Assembly: GCA_002344125.1 (NCBI GenBank)
Contig: DDTQ01000011.1
Coordinates: 886,923 to 950,922, forward strand
Reading direction: 5' to 3'
Length of the DNA: 64,000 bases
DNA from: Ignavibacteria bacterium UBA2360
Lineage (GTDB): Bacteria > Bacteroidota > Ignavibacteria > Tepidaquicellales > OLB5
How positions within the stretch are numbered: position 1 is the first letter of the stretch; each line of letters opens with the position of its first letter. The translations under genes were made by a program, and so were the position numbers. A model generated the notes under the pieces. The model was not told the DNA's origin. It saw only the letters and a program-made list of their open reading frames with translations, and did not search any database. This document shows, one piece after another, positions 39,713 through 48,779 of the stretch.

Positions 39713-40336
39713 CTATTTAAATGTGAACTCAAGTCCGGCGTTTACTGTCATGAAGCCAATTGAGCCTGTTCTTGTGAATACATTGTGATACTTTGTTTTT
39801 GCAAGTATGCTTACAGCATCACTGAGGAAAAGACTTGCTCCCACTCCGCCGTTAATACCTGCATTCGTTTGCGATACCTGCGCAACTGTAACTGTGTTAT
39901 CAATTGGGTCTATATAGCTGTTCTGATTAAAGTAATAAGCACCTGCTCCGCCTTCAAAATATACCTGTGATTTTAGCTTCGGATGCGTGAAGTAATACCT
40001 GGGTCCCGCAGAAAATTCCATATATTGACCTATTGGCGCGCCGCTCTTTTTGGATGACATGAACATGTAATTAAATTTTCCGTAGAGCCCAACTTCTTTG
40101 TTAATTTTCAGTCCAAGATCGAGACCAACCACGCCGCCCGGCTTAAAATCTGCTCTGAAATCCCTGCTTAACGGGAATATAGCACCGCCCGATGGAGCAA
40201 CCGAAAATTGCGGGAAATTTTGTTTTTTGATCTTTGAATTACTCACCGGTGTATTTTTGATCTGTGAAAATGTAACACCTGAAAATATTATTAAAACTGC
40301 CAGTAGAAAATGGTTTAAATTGTTGAAAGTTTTCAT
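39713..40336 (-). CDS. Outer membrane beta-barrel protein
   Basis: A 207-residue protein with a signal peptide (HFLLAVLIIFSGVTFSQ) and the features of a small outer membrane porin-like barrel: repeated glycine- and aromatic-containing strands (GLYGKFNYMFMSSK, QVYFEGGAGAYYFNQ) and a last strand GLEFTFK. It resembles OmpW/opacity-type proteins without a certain family. The gene follows a receiver-domain gene by 58 bases and has AAGGAG before its start, so it is probably the third gene of the operon that begins at 40933. Confidence 0.75.
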   Translation of the reverse strand: MKTFNNLNHFLLAVLIIFSGVTFSQIKNTPVSNSKIKKQNFPQFSVAPSGGAIFPLSRDFRADFKPGGVVGLDLGLKINKEVGLYGKFNYMFMSSKKSGAPIGQYMEFSAGPRYYFTHPKLKSQVYFEGGAGAYYFNQNSYIDPIDNTVTVAQVSQTNAGINGGVGASLFLSDAVSILAKTKYHNVFTRTGSIGFMTVNAGLEFTFK

Positions 40337-40394
40337 TTTATAATTCTCCTTTTAATATTGTTTTTCATGCTTTGAACCTATTTAGAACTTTTGG

Positions 40395-40802
40395 CTATCG
40401 CGAAGCTGTTTCCTGCGGCGCCGAGTGTCTCAGGATATTATCTACGGTATCTATCAGGTCTGTTATCAGGAAAGGTTTATCAATAAAGGCCTGGATACCA
40501 GTAGTCATAGCTTTTTCTTTAAGTTCTTTGTCTTTCCCGTATGCTGAGATCATTATAGCTTTTACATCGGGATCGTTTTCTTTAGCCATTTTGAAGATAT
40601 CAAGTCCTGTTACGCCCTGAAGATATTGAAGGTTATAGTCGAGTATCAGCAGATGATATGTTTTTTCACTGTGCTTTATTTTGTTTATCGCATCAAGTGC
40701 ACTTAAAGCTGATTCAACATTGTAGCCCTCAGATTCCAGAACTTCACAAAGTGTTTCATTCATGTACTTGTCATCTTCTACTATTAATATAAGAATGTTC
40801 AT
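40395..40802 (-). CDS. Stand-alone response regulator receiver
   Basis: A 135-residue single-domain CheY-like receiver. The phosphoacceptor region LLILDYNLQYLQGVTG has Asp55, the acidic pair is VEDD (residues 8-11), and KPF with the conserved lysine is near residue 113. No output domain follows. The ATG at 40802 is preferred to a TTG three codons upstream. It lies head-to-head with the giant sensor kinase gene and is therefore a natural candidate for phosphorylation by that kinase. A small gene (40817-40933) precedes it, and a sigma-54-like promoter lies upstream of both. Confidence 0.88.
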   Translation of the reverse strand: MNILILIVEDDKYMNETLCEVLESEGYNVESALSALDAINKIKHSEKTYHLLILDYNLQYLQGVTGLDIFKMAKENDPDVKAIMISAYGKDKELKEKAMTTGIQAFIDKPFLITDLIDTVDNILRHSAPQETASR

Positions 40803-40816
40803 TATATTCAAATAAG

Positions 40817-40933
40817 TTAGTTAACGTTCGAGTTTTTAATTTTCTTTTTGTTATCTTTGCTTTCTATAGTTGCAAGGTCTATCAATAATTTTAAGTATCC
40901 CAGATCTTCCTGATTTATCCTTAAATCTAACAT
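40817..40933 (-). CDS. 38-residue microprotein before the receiver gene
   Basis: A short soluble, charged product beginning MLDLRINQEDLGYLKLLIDL and ending in a Lys/Asn-rich tail. GGAGG lies five bases before the ATG at 40933, the best ribosome site in this part of the window; an in-frame ATG four codons upstream is also possible. The stop is 14 bases from the ATG of the receiver gene. A sigma-54-like promoter lies about 58 bases upstream. I know no family. It might be a small regulator of the receiver or kinase, which is inference from position only. Confidence 0.6.
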   Translation of the reverse strand: MLDLRINQEDLGYLKLLIDLATIESKDNKKKIKNSNVN

Positions 40934-40990
40934 CACATCCTCCATTTTTAATTTGTTTAGATTTTATTATCTTTTTGTACATACAAGAAT

Positions 40991-41007
40991 TACAATTACT
41001 GTGCCAA
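40991..41007 (-). promoter_or_regulatory. Sigma-54-like promoter of the microprotein-receiver operon
   Basis: On the minus strand TTGGCACAGTAATTGTA shows the exact -24 block TGGCAC and GG-N10-GT spacing. It lies about 58 bases upstream of the small gene start at 40933. Confidence 0.6.
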
Positions 41008-41056
41008 ATCTTTTTTGGGCTTTTTGATGTTATTTTAGTAATTACTGGTTATGTCT

Positions 41057-41072
41057 CTGACATAAATGTCGC
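41057..41072. promoter_or_regulatory. TGACA-N4-TGTC palindrome between kinase and receiver operons
   Basis: CTGACATAAATGTCGC matches the 16-base palindrome found at 34809 and 48626 except at its ends and one loop base. It overlaps a second inverted repeat, ATGTC-TCT-GACAT, at 41051-41063. It lies 51 bases upstream of the sigma-54-like element on the minus strand and 25 bases before the kinase start codon, so it could serve both directions. Confidence 0.45.
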
Positions 41073-41096
41073 AAAATTTGATGGGAATTAGAATAA

Positions 41097-44000
41097 TTGG
41101 ATAAAAAATCGCAGAAATTTGGAAAATTTGCGGATAGGCTTCCTTTGGAGAAGTTCATTCCTGCCGCTTTCTTGATCTTTTTGTTATGTTTCATCTTTTT
41201 GAGTATAATTACATATAATAACATATCCTTATACAAAGGTAATGTTGAGCTGGTTGATCATACAAATAAGGTCATTCAAAAAACTGATGAAATCAAGCTT
41301 ACTTTGTCAAATATGCATTTGCAGAGAAGAAGCTATATCGTAAAAGGAGAAATCAAAAACTATGAACACTATATAAAATTGAGCGGAAGTTTGGATGAAT
41401 TGATCTCTCATCTTAAAAACCTGACCGCGGATAACCCTGAACACGATCCAAAAGTGAATAGACTCGACTCTCTGGCCAAAAACATCACCCTGCTTCTTGA
41501 TTCTTCTATTGTACTGTATAGATCCGAAGGTAAAGTTATGCCTGAGCAGACAAATCTGGCTATGCTGGCACAGGATGATCTTGACAGGGTATATTCTGTA
41601 ATAGAAGAAATTAAAGATGAAGAATTCCGATTACTCGATATCAGACAGGAGAATTCGCGTATTAACCTGAATGATACTCAGACTTTTATTATCATCACAA
41701 GTTTATTCGCCTTTTTTGTCCTGGGCATGTCTCTTTTCATATTTAACAAGATGGTGATAAATAAGAATGAGGCTGATGAACTTCTGAAAAGATCGTACGA
41801 CGAACTTGAAGATAAAGTTGCAGAACGTACATCAGAACTTAAAACTTCCAATGAGAGTCTGGTAAATGAGATCAACAACAGAATTAAGATTGAAAACTCA
41901 CTTCGAGAAAGTGAAAACAGGTTCAGGGAAATGGCAGATTCGGCTCCGGCTTTGATCTGGATTGCAGGTACTGATAAAAGGTGTGAATATTTCAATAAGG
42001 GATGGCTTGATTTCAGGGGAAGAACCCTGGAGCAGGAATCCGGAAACGGCTGGCTTGATGGCATTCACCAGGAAGACCTGGAAAGAACATTAAGCTCATA
42101 TTCAGCAGCATTTGAAAACAGAGAACCTTTTGAACTTGAATACAGGCTTCAATCCGCCGAAGGTGATTACAAATGGATCCTAAGCCGGGGAATACCCCGA
42201 TATACAGGCAATGAGTTTTCAGGTTATATCGGTGTAGCTATAGATATCCAGGAAAAGAAAAGGACCGAAAGGTATTTAAAGATCCAGTATCTTGTTTCAA
42301 ACACACTAACTCAAGCGGAATCCACTGAAACCGCTCTTTTGAATGTACTTGAAAATATCTGTTCAGGGGTAAACTGGAAATTTGGCGTCGCATGGATAAC
42401 AGAAGGTGATAAATTAGTGCAAAAGGCAGTATGGAGTGAAAATCCGGTAGAAACCAAAAATTATAATTCAAGATTCGGAAGTGATTTCAATTTATCAAAA
42501 GGTGTTGGTTTGCCGGGCAGGGTTTGGGGCACATCCGCTCCTGTATGGATAGAAGACCTGGAAGCTGATGACAACCTGCCAAGAAAAAAGGATCTGATGG
42601 AACTTGGATGGCATACCGGTTTTGCAGTCCCGATCAAAGATGGCGAGAGAGTAATTGCCGTTATTGAATGTTTTAACAAGAGTGTTTTAAGTCCCAAAAA
42701 TGATCTTCTAGAAGTGCTTGAATCTATTGGAAGCCAGGTTGGTAACTTCCTCGAAAGAAAAAGGGCGGAAGAAAATCTCAAAATAGCTTACGATGAACTG
42801 GAAACCAGAGTAAATGAAAGAACTGTTGAGCTTGCCAATACGCTCAACAGGCTGCTTGATGAAATGGCAATTAAAGAAAAAGTTCAAAGCAGGCTGAAGC
42901 TTTTTGGCCACGCGCTTCGCGGTATTAAGGAATGCGTATTTATTACTAACCTGCAGAACAGAACAGTATTTGTGAACCCCGCGTTTGAATCAGTCTATGG
43001 ATTCCTTGAGAGTGAACTTCTTGAAAAAAACATACCGGTCCTTTATACAGAGAGCATCTCGGAAGAAAAACGAAAAGAGATACTTTCGGAAGCTTTGAAG
43101 AACGGGTGGAAGGGCGAACTTGTGAACAAAAGAAGCGATGGAACAGAGTTTTCTGTTTACCTTTCTGCTTCTGTGATAAGAGATGAAGAAGGCAGGGTGG
43201 ATGCCATTGTGGGTATCGTCCAGGATATTACAAACGAAAAAAATAATCTGGCTCTTCTTGAAAAAAGATACAGTCTGCTGAACCTCGTCAACGAAGTAGC
43301 GATTGAATCCAACAGATTTACAGATAATGAATCATGTATTCAATACTCTATTGATAAAGTTTGTGAATATACCGGATGGGATATTGGGCACTATTTTACA
43401 TATGATGGTGCAACGCTGAAAAGCTCAGCTATATGGAATAAGGATCTGAAGCCCGAATACGATGTTTTCAGGGTGCTGACAGAAGAAACAACTTTTGATA
43501 AAGAACATGGATTCAATGAACAAGTGATCGGGGAAAGAAAACCCGTATGGGCGCAAATATCTGCTTTGAACGATACAAACATGTATAAACGTGCTGAGAT
43601 CTGCAAAGAGATCGGTCTGAAAACGGTTGTTTGGGTCCCGGTTGTTGGAGTAAACAAAGTTATTGGTTTAATGGAGTTCTATAGATCACAGCAAAAAGAT
43701 CTTGATAAAGAAGTACTGGATAGTATCGTGAACATTTCCTCTGAAGTGAGCAATGTCATAAGGAAAAATGAATTTGTTCGTGAAATAAAAGAACGTGAAA
43801 AACATTTCAGTGCCATTGCGAATACCGCAAATGATTCAATAATTACCGCAGATAGCGAAGGTAATATTATATACGTCAATTCCAGTACAGCGGGAATGTT
43901 TGGGTATGAAACAGATGAACTTCTGAACTCACCATTAACAACTTTAATGCCTGCAAGATACATAAGTTTACATCAGACTGCCTTCAAAAGCGTCGCTAAT

Positions 44001-46427
44001 ACAGGAGTCTTGAATTTATCGGGTAAAACACTGGAACTTGCCGGAATAAAGAAAGATGGAACAGAGTTCCCTATAGAGCTTTCATTGGCCAAGTGGGAAC
44101 TGAACGATAAATTATTCTTCACAGGTATGATACGTGATATCTCATCCAGAAAGTCCATCGAAAATCAGTTGATAGAAAACCGGAATTCCCTTATTGAGGC
44201 GCAGTCAATAGCAAAGCTTGGAAATTGGCAGTGGGATGTAACAGCTAACAGGGTTAATTGGTCAGATGAAATGTATAATATATACGAAATTTCCAGGGAA
44301 GAGTTTGATAATTCTTATGAGAGTTTTCTCAGTAAACTGCACCCTGAAGACAGGGAAATCATCAAAGATAAAATAACAGAGGCATTCAACGGCAAAAAGT
44401 CATTTGACTTCAATGAAAGAATATTGACACCCTCAGGTAAAGTAAAGGTACTTCGTTCTTCCGGTGGAGTGCGGCTGGATGATAACGGAAATGTAACCAG
44501 GCTTGTAGGTACTTGCCTGGATATAACCGAAATTTTTGAAGCCGAACAGAAAATAAGAGAAAACGAAGAACGGCTTACCCTTATTATGGAAAACATTAAG
44601 GATTACGCAATTATTCTGCTGGACGAAAAGGGTAACGTAAAAAGCTGGAACAAGGCTGCTGAGTATATAAAAGGTTACACCAGAGATGAGATAATTGGTA
44701 AACACATCTCCGTCTTTTATACCACAGAAGAAATTGAGGAGGGTAAACCGGGGATCAACCTTGAAAAAGCGGCAAAGCTTGGAAGATATGAAAGCCAGGG
44801 ATGGAGAAAGCGAAAAGACGGAACAGTTTTTTGGGCAGATATAATCTTTTCGCCGCTGTTTGATGGCGAAGTTCTAAAGGGTTACGTTAAAGTAACCCGT
44901 GATATCACAGAACGCAGAAAAGCTGAACAGGATCTGGTTGAAAGCGAAAAACGTTTGAAAGAAGCCCAGGAGATCGCGAAGATGGGCAGTTGGGAATGGG
45001 ATGCGCTTAGTGATAAAGTCAAATGGTCTTCAGAAATGTATAATATCTTTGAAATTGAACAAGGCACCGAAATTACTCAGCAAAGTTACCTGGAAATGCT
45101 GGATGAAGATAGTCTTAAGACCCGCGAAGAAGCTATCAACAAAGCATTAACAGGTGATGGCAGTTTTGAATATTACCTTAATATAAAAAGCGCTGCGGGG
45201 GCAGCTAAGATAATTCACTCACAGGGTGAAATTGAAAAAGATAGTTCCGGAAAAGTTACAAGAATGGTCGGTACTTTCATGGATGTAACCGAAATGAAAC
45301 AGGCCGAAGAAAAAGTTAAACAAAGCGAAAAGCAGCTGAAAGAAGCTCAAAGTATAGCGAAGCTGGGAAGCTGGCAGGCTGAATTTAAAACAGGTGCTCT
45401 GCATTGGTCTGATGAAATGTACAGGATCTACGAATTTGAGCCGGGCGTTGATTCAATCAGTTATGATAATCTGAGAAAGTATATTTATCACAAAGATCTT
45501 TCCAAAATGGATTCACTTATAAGAGACCTGGAAAAGAAACCATATGACGCGGAAATAGACTACCGGATTGTTACTCCCTCGGGGAGGTTGAAATATCTCA
45601 ATCTGGATCTAAGGGTAGAGTATGATAGCCGCAAAAGGCCTTTAAGGCTTTATGGCAGCGTTCAGGATATAACCGATATCAAACTTGTTGAAGATGAGCT
45701 TCGCAAAACAAATGCTAAACTGATTGAAGCTCAGAAGGAGTTAATACACAATGAAAAACTGGCGGCGCTGGGCAGATTTTCTTCTGGCATAGCCCACGAA
45801 ATCCGAAACCCGCTGGCTAATATCAGCGCGCTGGCGCAGCTTCTGGCAAAATCGAAAATAGAAGATGAAAAGATGAAGAAACATCTTAAATACATTCTCG
45901 TGAATTCCGATATTGCCAATAAGATCATTAAGGACCTGCTGAACTTTGCTTCGCCGGAAGACCTGGTTTATGATAACTTCCCGACTTCTGAACTTCTGGA
46001 AAACACAATGAACAGCATTGAAGCAAGGTGTGTAGAGAAACAGATCGCTTTGAGCAAGGATATTCCCGATGACCTGCCCGTACTGCGCGCAGATAAAGTT
46101 AAACTTGAAAACGCATTGCTCAATTTTATTTCCAACGCTATCGATGCGATCGAAGGCGGCGGAAATATTTCTGTGAAGGCACGTGAAGATAAAGTGAACC
46201 GGCAGGTTATAATTGATATCATAGATTCAGGTAAAGGTATTCCGCCTGAAAACCTTGATAAAATATTTGAACCTTTTTTTACCACCAAGGAAACCGGAAC
46301 CGGATTAGGACTGGGTCTTGCATATCAATACATTAAATCCCATAATGGTATCCTAAACATTACAAGTCACCCGGGTAAAGGCACACACGTGGAAATTAAA
46401 CTGCCTATAAGCAATTTAAAAAATTAA
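41097..46427 (+). CDS. Giant hybrid-input sensor histidine kinase (7 PAS, 2 GAF)
   Basis: A membrane-bound histidine kinase of 1776 residues. TM1 (about 15-40) and TM2 (about 196-218) enclose a CHASE3-like sensor with MHLQRRSYIVKGE. After a coiled coil follow PAS1 (272-382), GAF1 (395-555), PAS2 (598-721), GAF2 (725-900), PAS3 (901-1018), PAS4 (1031-1150), PAS5 (1158-1278), PAS6 (1284-1404), PAS7 (1412-1534), HisKA with GIAHEIRNP (His1567), and the ATPase with DSGKGIPPENLDKIFEPF and GTGLGLGLA. PAS4, PAS6 and PAS7 are near copies, each opening with KEAQ/IEAQ-xIAK-GxW. Translation seems to start at a TTG. The NtrC-type regulator follows after 22 bases and is the likely phosphorylation partner. 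Confidence 0.92.
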   Translation: MDKKSQKFGKFADRLPLEKFIPAAFLIFLLCFIFLSIITYNNISLYKGNVELVDHTNKVIQKTDEIKLTLSNMHLQRRSYIVKGEIKNYEHYIKLSGSLDELISHLKNLTADNPEHDPKVNRLDSLAKNITLLLDSSIVLYRSEGKVMPEQTNLAMLAQDDLDRVYSVIEEIKDEEFRLLDIRQENSRINLNDTQTFIIITSLFAFFVLGMSLFIFNKMVINKNEADELLKRSYDELEDKVAERTSELKTSNESLVNEINNRIKIENSLRESENRFREMADSAPALIWIAGTDKRCEYFNKGWLDFRGRTLEQESGNGWLDGIHQEDLERTLSSYSAAFENREPFELEYRLQSAEGDYKWILSRGIPRYTGNEFSGYIGVAIDIQEKKRTERYLKIQYLVSNTLTQAESTETALLNVLENICSGVNWKFGVAWITEGDKLVQKAVWSENPVETKNYNSRFGSDFNLSKGVGLPGRVWGTSAPVWIEDLEADDNLPRKKDLMELGWHTGFAVPIKDGERVIAVIECFNKSVLSPKNDLLEVLESIGSQVGNFLERKRAEENLKIAYDELETRVNERTVELANTLNRLLDEMAIKEKVQSRLKLFGHALRGIKECVFITNLQNRTVFVNPAFESVYGFLESELLEKNIPVLYTESISEEKRKEILSEALKNGWKGELVNKRSDGTEFSVYLSASVIRDEEGRVDAIVGIVQDITNEKNNLALLEKRYSLLNLVNEVAIESNRFTDNESCIQYSIDKVCEYTGWDIGHYFTYDGATLKSSAIWNKDLKPEYDVFRVLTEETTFDKEHGFNEQVIGERKPVWAQISALNDTNMYKRAEICKEIGLKTVVWVPVVGVNKVIGLMEFYRSQQKDLDKEVLDSIVNISSEVSNVIRKNEFVREIKEREKHFSAIANTANDSIITADSEGNIIYVNSSTAGMFGYETDELLNSPLTTLMPARYISLHQTAFKSVANTGVLNLSGKTLELAGIKKDGTEFPIELSLAKWELNDKLFFTGMIRDISSRKSIENQLIENRNSLIEAQSIAKLGNWQWDVTANRVNWSDEMYNIYEISREEFDNSYESFLSKLHPEDREIIKDKITEAFNGKKSFDFNERILTPSGKVKVLRSSGGVRLDDNGNVTRLVGTCLDITEIFEAEQKIRENEERLTLIMENIKDYAIILLDEKGNVKSWNKAAEYIKGYTRDEIIGKHISVFYTTEEIEEGKPGINLEKAAKLGRYESQGWRKRKDGTVFWADIIFSPLFDGEVLKGYVKVTRDITERRKAEQDLVESEKRLKEAQEIAKMGSWEWDALSDKVKWSSEMYNIFEIEQGTEITQQSYLEMLDEDSLKTREEAINKALTGDGSFEYYLNIKSAAGAAKIIHSQGEIEKDSSGKVTRMVGTFMDVTEMKQAEEKVKQSEKQLKEAQSIAKLGSWQAEFKTGALHWSDEMYRIYEFEPGVDSISYDNLRKYIYHKDLSKMDSLIRDLEKKPYDAEIDYRIVTPSGRLKYLNLDLRVEYDSRKRPLRLYGSVQDITDIKLVEDELRKTNAKLIEAQKELIHNEKLAALGRFSSGIAHEIRNPLANISALAQLLAKSKIEDEKMKKHLKYILVNSDIANKIIKDLLNFASPEDLVYDNFPTSELLENTMNSIEARCVEKQIALSKDIPDDLPVLRADKVKLENALLNFISNAIDAIEGGGNISVKAREDKVNRQVIIDIIDSGKGIPPENLDKIFEPFFTTKETGTGLGLGLAYQYIKSHNGILNITSHPGKGTHVEIKLPISNLKN

Positions 46428-46448
46428 ATTAATGTAAAACCTGATAGC

Positions 46449-47807
46449 ATGGAAAAAATATTAATAATTGATGATAATGAATCATTGCGTTATACGCTTG
46501 AAAGTGTTCTTGAGGAAAATGGCTTTTTGCCAACATCAGCGGAAGACGGTGTAAAAGCGCTGGAGGAATTTAAAAGTAAATCTTACGACCTGGTTATATG
46601 CGATATGAAAATGCCAAAGATGGATGGCATGCAGATCCTTGCGGAAGTGAAGAAGATAGACCCGGAGATGCCTTTTATAATTTTAACCGCGTTTGGCGAT
46701 ATAAAGAATGCTGTTGAAGCAATGAAACAGGGCGCCAGTGACTACCTTACAAAACCGTTTGATAATGACGGTATGATCTTAACATTACGCAAAGCCCTTG
46801 AGATCAGGTATCTTAACAAAGAGCTTGCAATTCTCAGGAAGAGAACGGATGATTCATATAAAGGTGAGGGGATAATCGGCTCAAGTCCGCAAATGAAAGA
46901 AGTTTTTGACCAGGTGAAGATTGTCGCGCCCACAAATTTAACTGTTTTGATACAGGGTGAAAGCGGGACAGGCAAAGAAGTGATCGCGAATATGATCCAT
47001 CGCGCCAGTGAACGTGCTGCCAAACCCTTTATTGCCGTTGATTGCGGTGCTATTCCCGAATCCTTGATAGAAAGTGAATTGTTCGGACATGAAAAAGGGG
47101 CCTTCACAGACGCAAAATCCCAAAGGGAAGGTAAATTTGAACAGGCTAACGGCGGCACAATTTTTCTTGATGAAATTACTAACCTTTCAGATCCAAACCA
47201 GATTAAATTGCTGCGCGCTATTCAGGAAAGAAAAATCACAAGAATTGGCGGCAAAAAAGCTTTAAACCTTGATGTTAGGATATTAACGGCTACAAATGTT
47301 AAACTTGCTGAGGCTGTAAACAATAACAAATTCAGGGCTGATCTTTATTACAGGCTTAATGAATTTCACATCGATCTGCCGCCGCTAAGGGCAAGAACCG
47401 GAGATCTCACTCAATTGGTTGATCATTTCATTAAGGATGCAAACGAAGAACTGAATAAATCTGTTAACTCTGTTTCCGATGATGTAATGAAAAAAATAAA
47501 GGCTCATCACTGGCCGGGCAATGTGCGTGAGCTGAGAAATACTATCAGAAGAGCAGTGCTGCTTACACCGGGAAATATAATGGAAAAGATCAGTATTACC
47601 GATGATGTTGCTCCCAAAACTGTTTACGAAAATCAAGCCGAAGAGAGTGATAATTCTTCTTTTGAAACGCTTACCAAAAAAGCTGAAAAAGATGCAATAT
47701 TAAGCGCTTTGGATGAATCCGGAGGAAATAAATCAAAAGCAGCAAAGCTGCTTAATATGAATGAACGCACATTCTACCGAAAGCTGAAAAGTCTTGGAAT
47801 AAACTAA
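46449..47807 (+). CDS. NtrC-type sigma-54-dependent response regulator
   Basis: A 452-residue activator with a receiver (IIDDNES, phosphoacceptor Asp52 in VICDMKMPKMDG, KPF lysine), an AAA+ domain (Walker A GESGTGKE, Walker B GGTIFLDE, HHWPGNVRELRN), and a Fis-type HTH at the end (KSKAAKLLNMNERTFYRKLK). The sigma-54 contact loop reads GAFTDA instead of GAFTGA, a variant found in some other activators. It is coupled to the sensor kinase just upstream. Sigma-54-like promoters and shared palindromes near 34.8, 41.0 and 48.6 kb are its likely targets. Confidence 0.95.
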   Translation: MEKILIIDDNESLRYTLESVLEENGFLPTSAEDGVKALEEFKSKSYDLVICDMKMPKMDGMQILAEVKKIDPEMPFIILTAFGDIKNAVEAMKQGASDYLTKPFDNDGMILTLRKALEIRYLNKELAILRKRTDDSYKGEGIIGSSPQMKEVFDQVKIVAPTNLTVLIQGESGTGKEVIANMIHRASERAAKPFIAVDCGAIPESLIESELFGHEKGAFTDAKSQREGKFEQANGGTIFLDEITNLSDPNQIKLLRAIQERKITRIGGKKALNLDVRILTATNVKLAEAVNNNKFRADLYYRLNEFHIDLPPLRARTGDLTQLVDHFIKDANEELNKSVNSVSDDVMKKIKAHHWPGNVRELRNTIRRAVLLTPGNIMEKISITDDVAPKTVYENQAEESDNSSFETLTKKAEKDAILSALDESGGNKSKAAKLLNMNERTFYRKLKSLGIN

Positions 47808-47842
47808 CGCGTTTCTGACTGCCTTACCTGTGTAAAATATTT

Positions 47843-47859
47843 TTGGCATAATGTTTGTA
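47843..47859 (+). promoter_or_regulatory. Sigma-54-like promoter before the lipoprotein gene
   Basis: TTGGCATAATGTTTGTA has GG, ten bases, then GT, and lies 36 bases before the start codon at 47896. Unlike the other three, no matching palindrome was found upstream, where the activator's own coding region lies. Confidence 0.45.
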
Positions 47860-47895
47860 TATATCTTTCTCTAAACTAAACAGGAGGTATATACA

Positions 47896-48570
47896 ATGTT
47901 ACAAAGATCAATGATTCTTTTGGGATTTTTTTCCCTGATTATATTTGCAGCCTGCACCAAAGAAGATAGAAAAGAAGTGAAGCAAACTATTGATTCTGCT
48001 TCACAAAAGTTGGGTCATGAGCTTGATACTGTTATCAATACGAAGCTCACAAATGATTCTCTTTTCAACAATGCCCCGGTTGAATCTGTTGACGGCGCAA
48101 ATCTGAAAAGCAAAGAGTTCCGTTCTGCCCTTAATGACATATTTGACAAGTATGAAGATATCAAAGATGATCTCTCAGGTGATGATACTGCCGATGTCCG
48201 CAAAAATGCTGATGATCTGAAAAAAGTTTTAATGACTACAGGTTCATATGCGCCGGCCGCAGATATGGGTAAAGACTGGAAACTGTGGGTTTCAACATCT
48301 GAAAAAGTAATAGCAGCTCTGGCGGCCGCAACGGGCTTAGAAGCGCAGAGAAAAAGTTTTTCTGAACTTACCGCGTCTATGGAATCTATGGTTAAGCAGT
48401 TCGGGCTGGATAACCGTACGATCTATAAATTAAAATGTACCGCGCTTTCTGATAACACTTACTGGCTGACAGATTCCAAAGAACTCGAGAATCCGTTTAC
48501 CGGAAAGGATACCTCCAATGGAAAAGATGAAAAGTGCGTTCGCGTAGTTTCTTCGTGGAAATTTGAATAA
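47896..48570 (+). CDS. Lipoprotein of unknown function behind the sigma-54 activator
   Basis: A 224-residue exported protein. The signal peptide ends with a lipobox-like FAAC cysteine near residue 20. The body is helical and highly charged (DRKEVKQTIDSASQKLGHEL, then SEKVIAALAAATGLEAQRKS), with a small C-terminal part having two cysteines (LKCTALSD, EKCVRVVSSWKFE). No family recognised. CAGGAGG lies before the ATG, a sigma-54-like promoter is at 47843-47859, and a good terminator follows at 48597-48625, so it looks like a monocistronic target of the neighbouring activator. Confidence 0.7.
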   Translation: MLQRSMILLGFFSLIIFAACTKEDRKEVKQTIDSASQKLGHELDTVINTKLTNDSLFNNAPVESVDGANLKSKEFRSALNDIFDKYEDIKDDLSGDDTADVRKNADDLKKVLMTTGSYAPAADMGKDWKLWVSTSEKVIAALAAATGLEAQRKSFSELTASMESMVKQFGLDNRTIYKLKCTALSDNTYWLTDSKELENPFTGKDTSNGKDEKCVRVVSSWKFE

Positions 48571-48596
48571 GAACTAAATTGAATACATGCTTATTT

Positions 48597-48625
48597 AAAG
48601 CAGGCCGGAATGCCTGCTTTTTTTT
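48597..48625 (+). terminator. rho-independent terminator of the lipoprotein gene
   Basis: AAAGCAGGC and GCCTGCTTT form a hairpin with a 6-base loop, followed by eight T. It lies 27 bases past the stop codon and directly touches the palindrome at 48626. Confidence 0.85.
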
Positions 48626-48641
48626 ATGACATAATTGTCAT
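48626..48641. promoter_or_regulatory. Palindrome ATGACA-N4-TGTCAT, possible activator site
   Basis: ATGACATAATTGTCAT is identical to the site at 34809-34824. It lies 59 bases upstream of the GG of the sigma-54-like promoter at 48699, against 60 at the other locus. Confidence 0.55.
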
Positions 48642-48698
48642 TAAAATGTGATTGATCTCAAATGTTATGCGAAAATATCATTTTTTGACAACATTTTT

Positions 48699-48715
48699 TT
48701 GGCACGGAAATTGAA
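48699..48715 (+). promoter_or_regulatory. Sigma-54-like promoter of the disordered-protein gene
   Basis: TTGGCACGGAAATTGAA carries the full -24 block TGGCACG and GG-N10-GA spacing. It is the best match in the window, 65 bases before the start codon at 48780. Confidence 0.65.
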
Positions 48716-48779
48716 ATACTATTATACAATCAAGAAATTATCTTAAAAACCTGCAATATAGAACAGAGGAGAAACTGTT

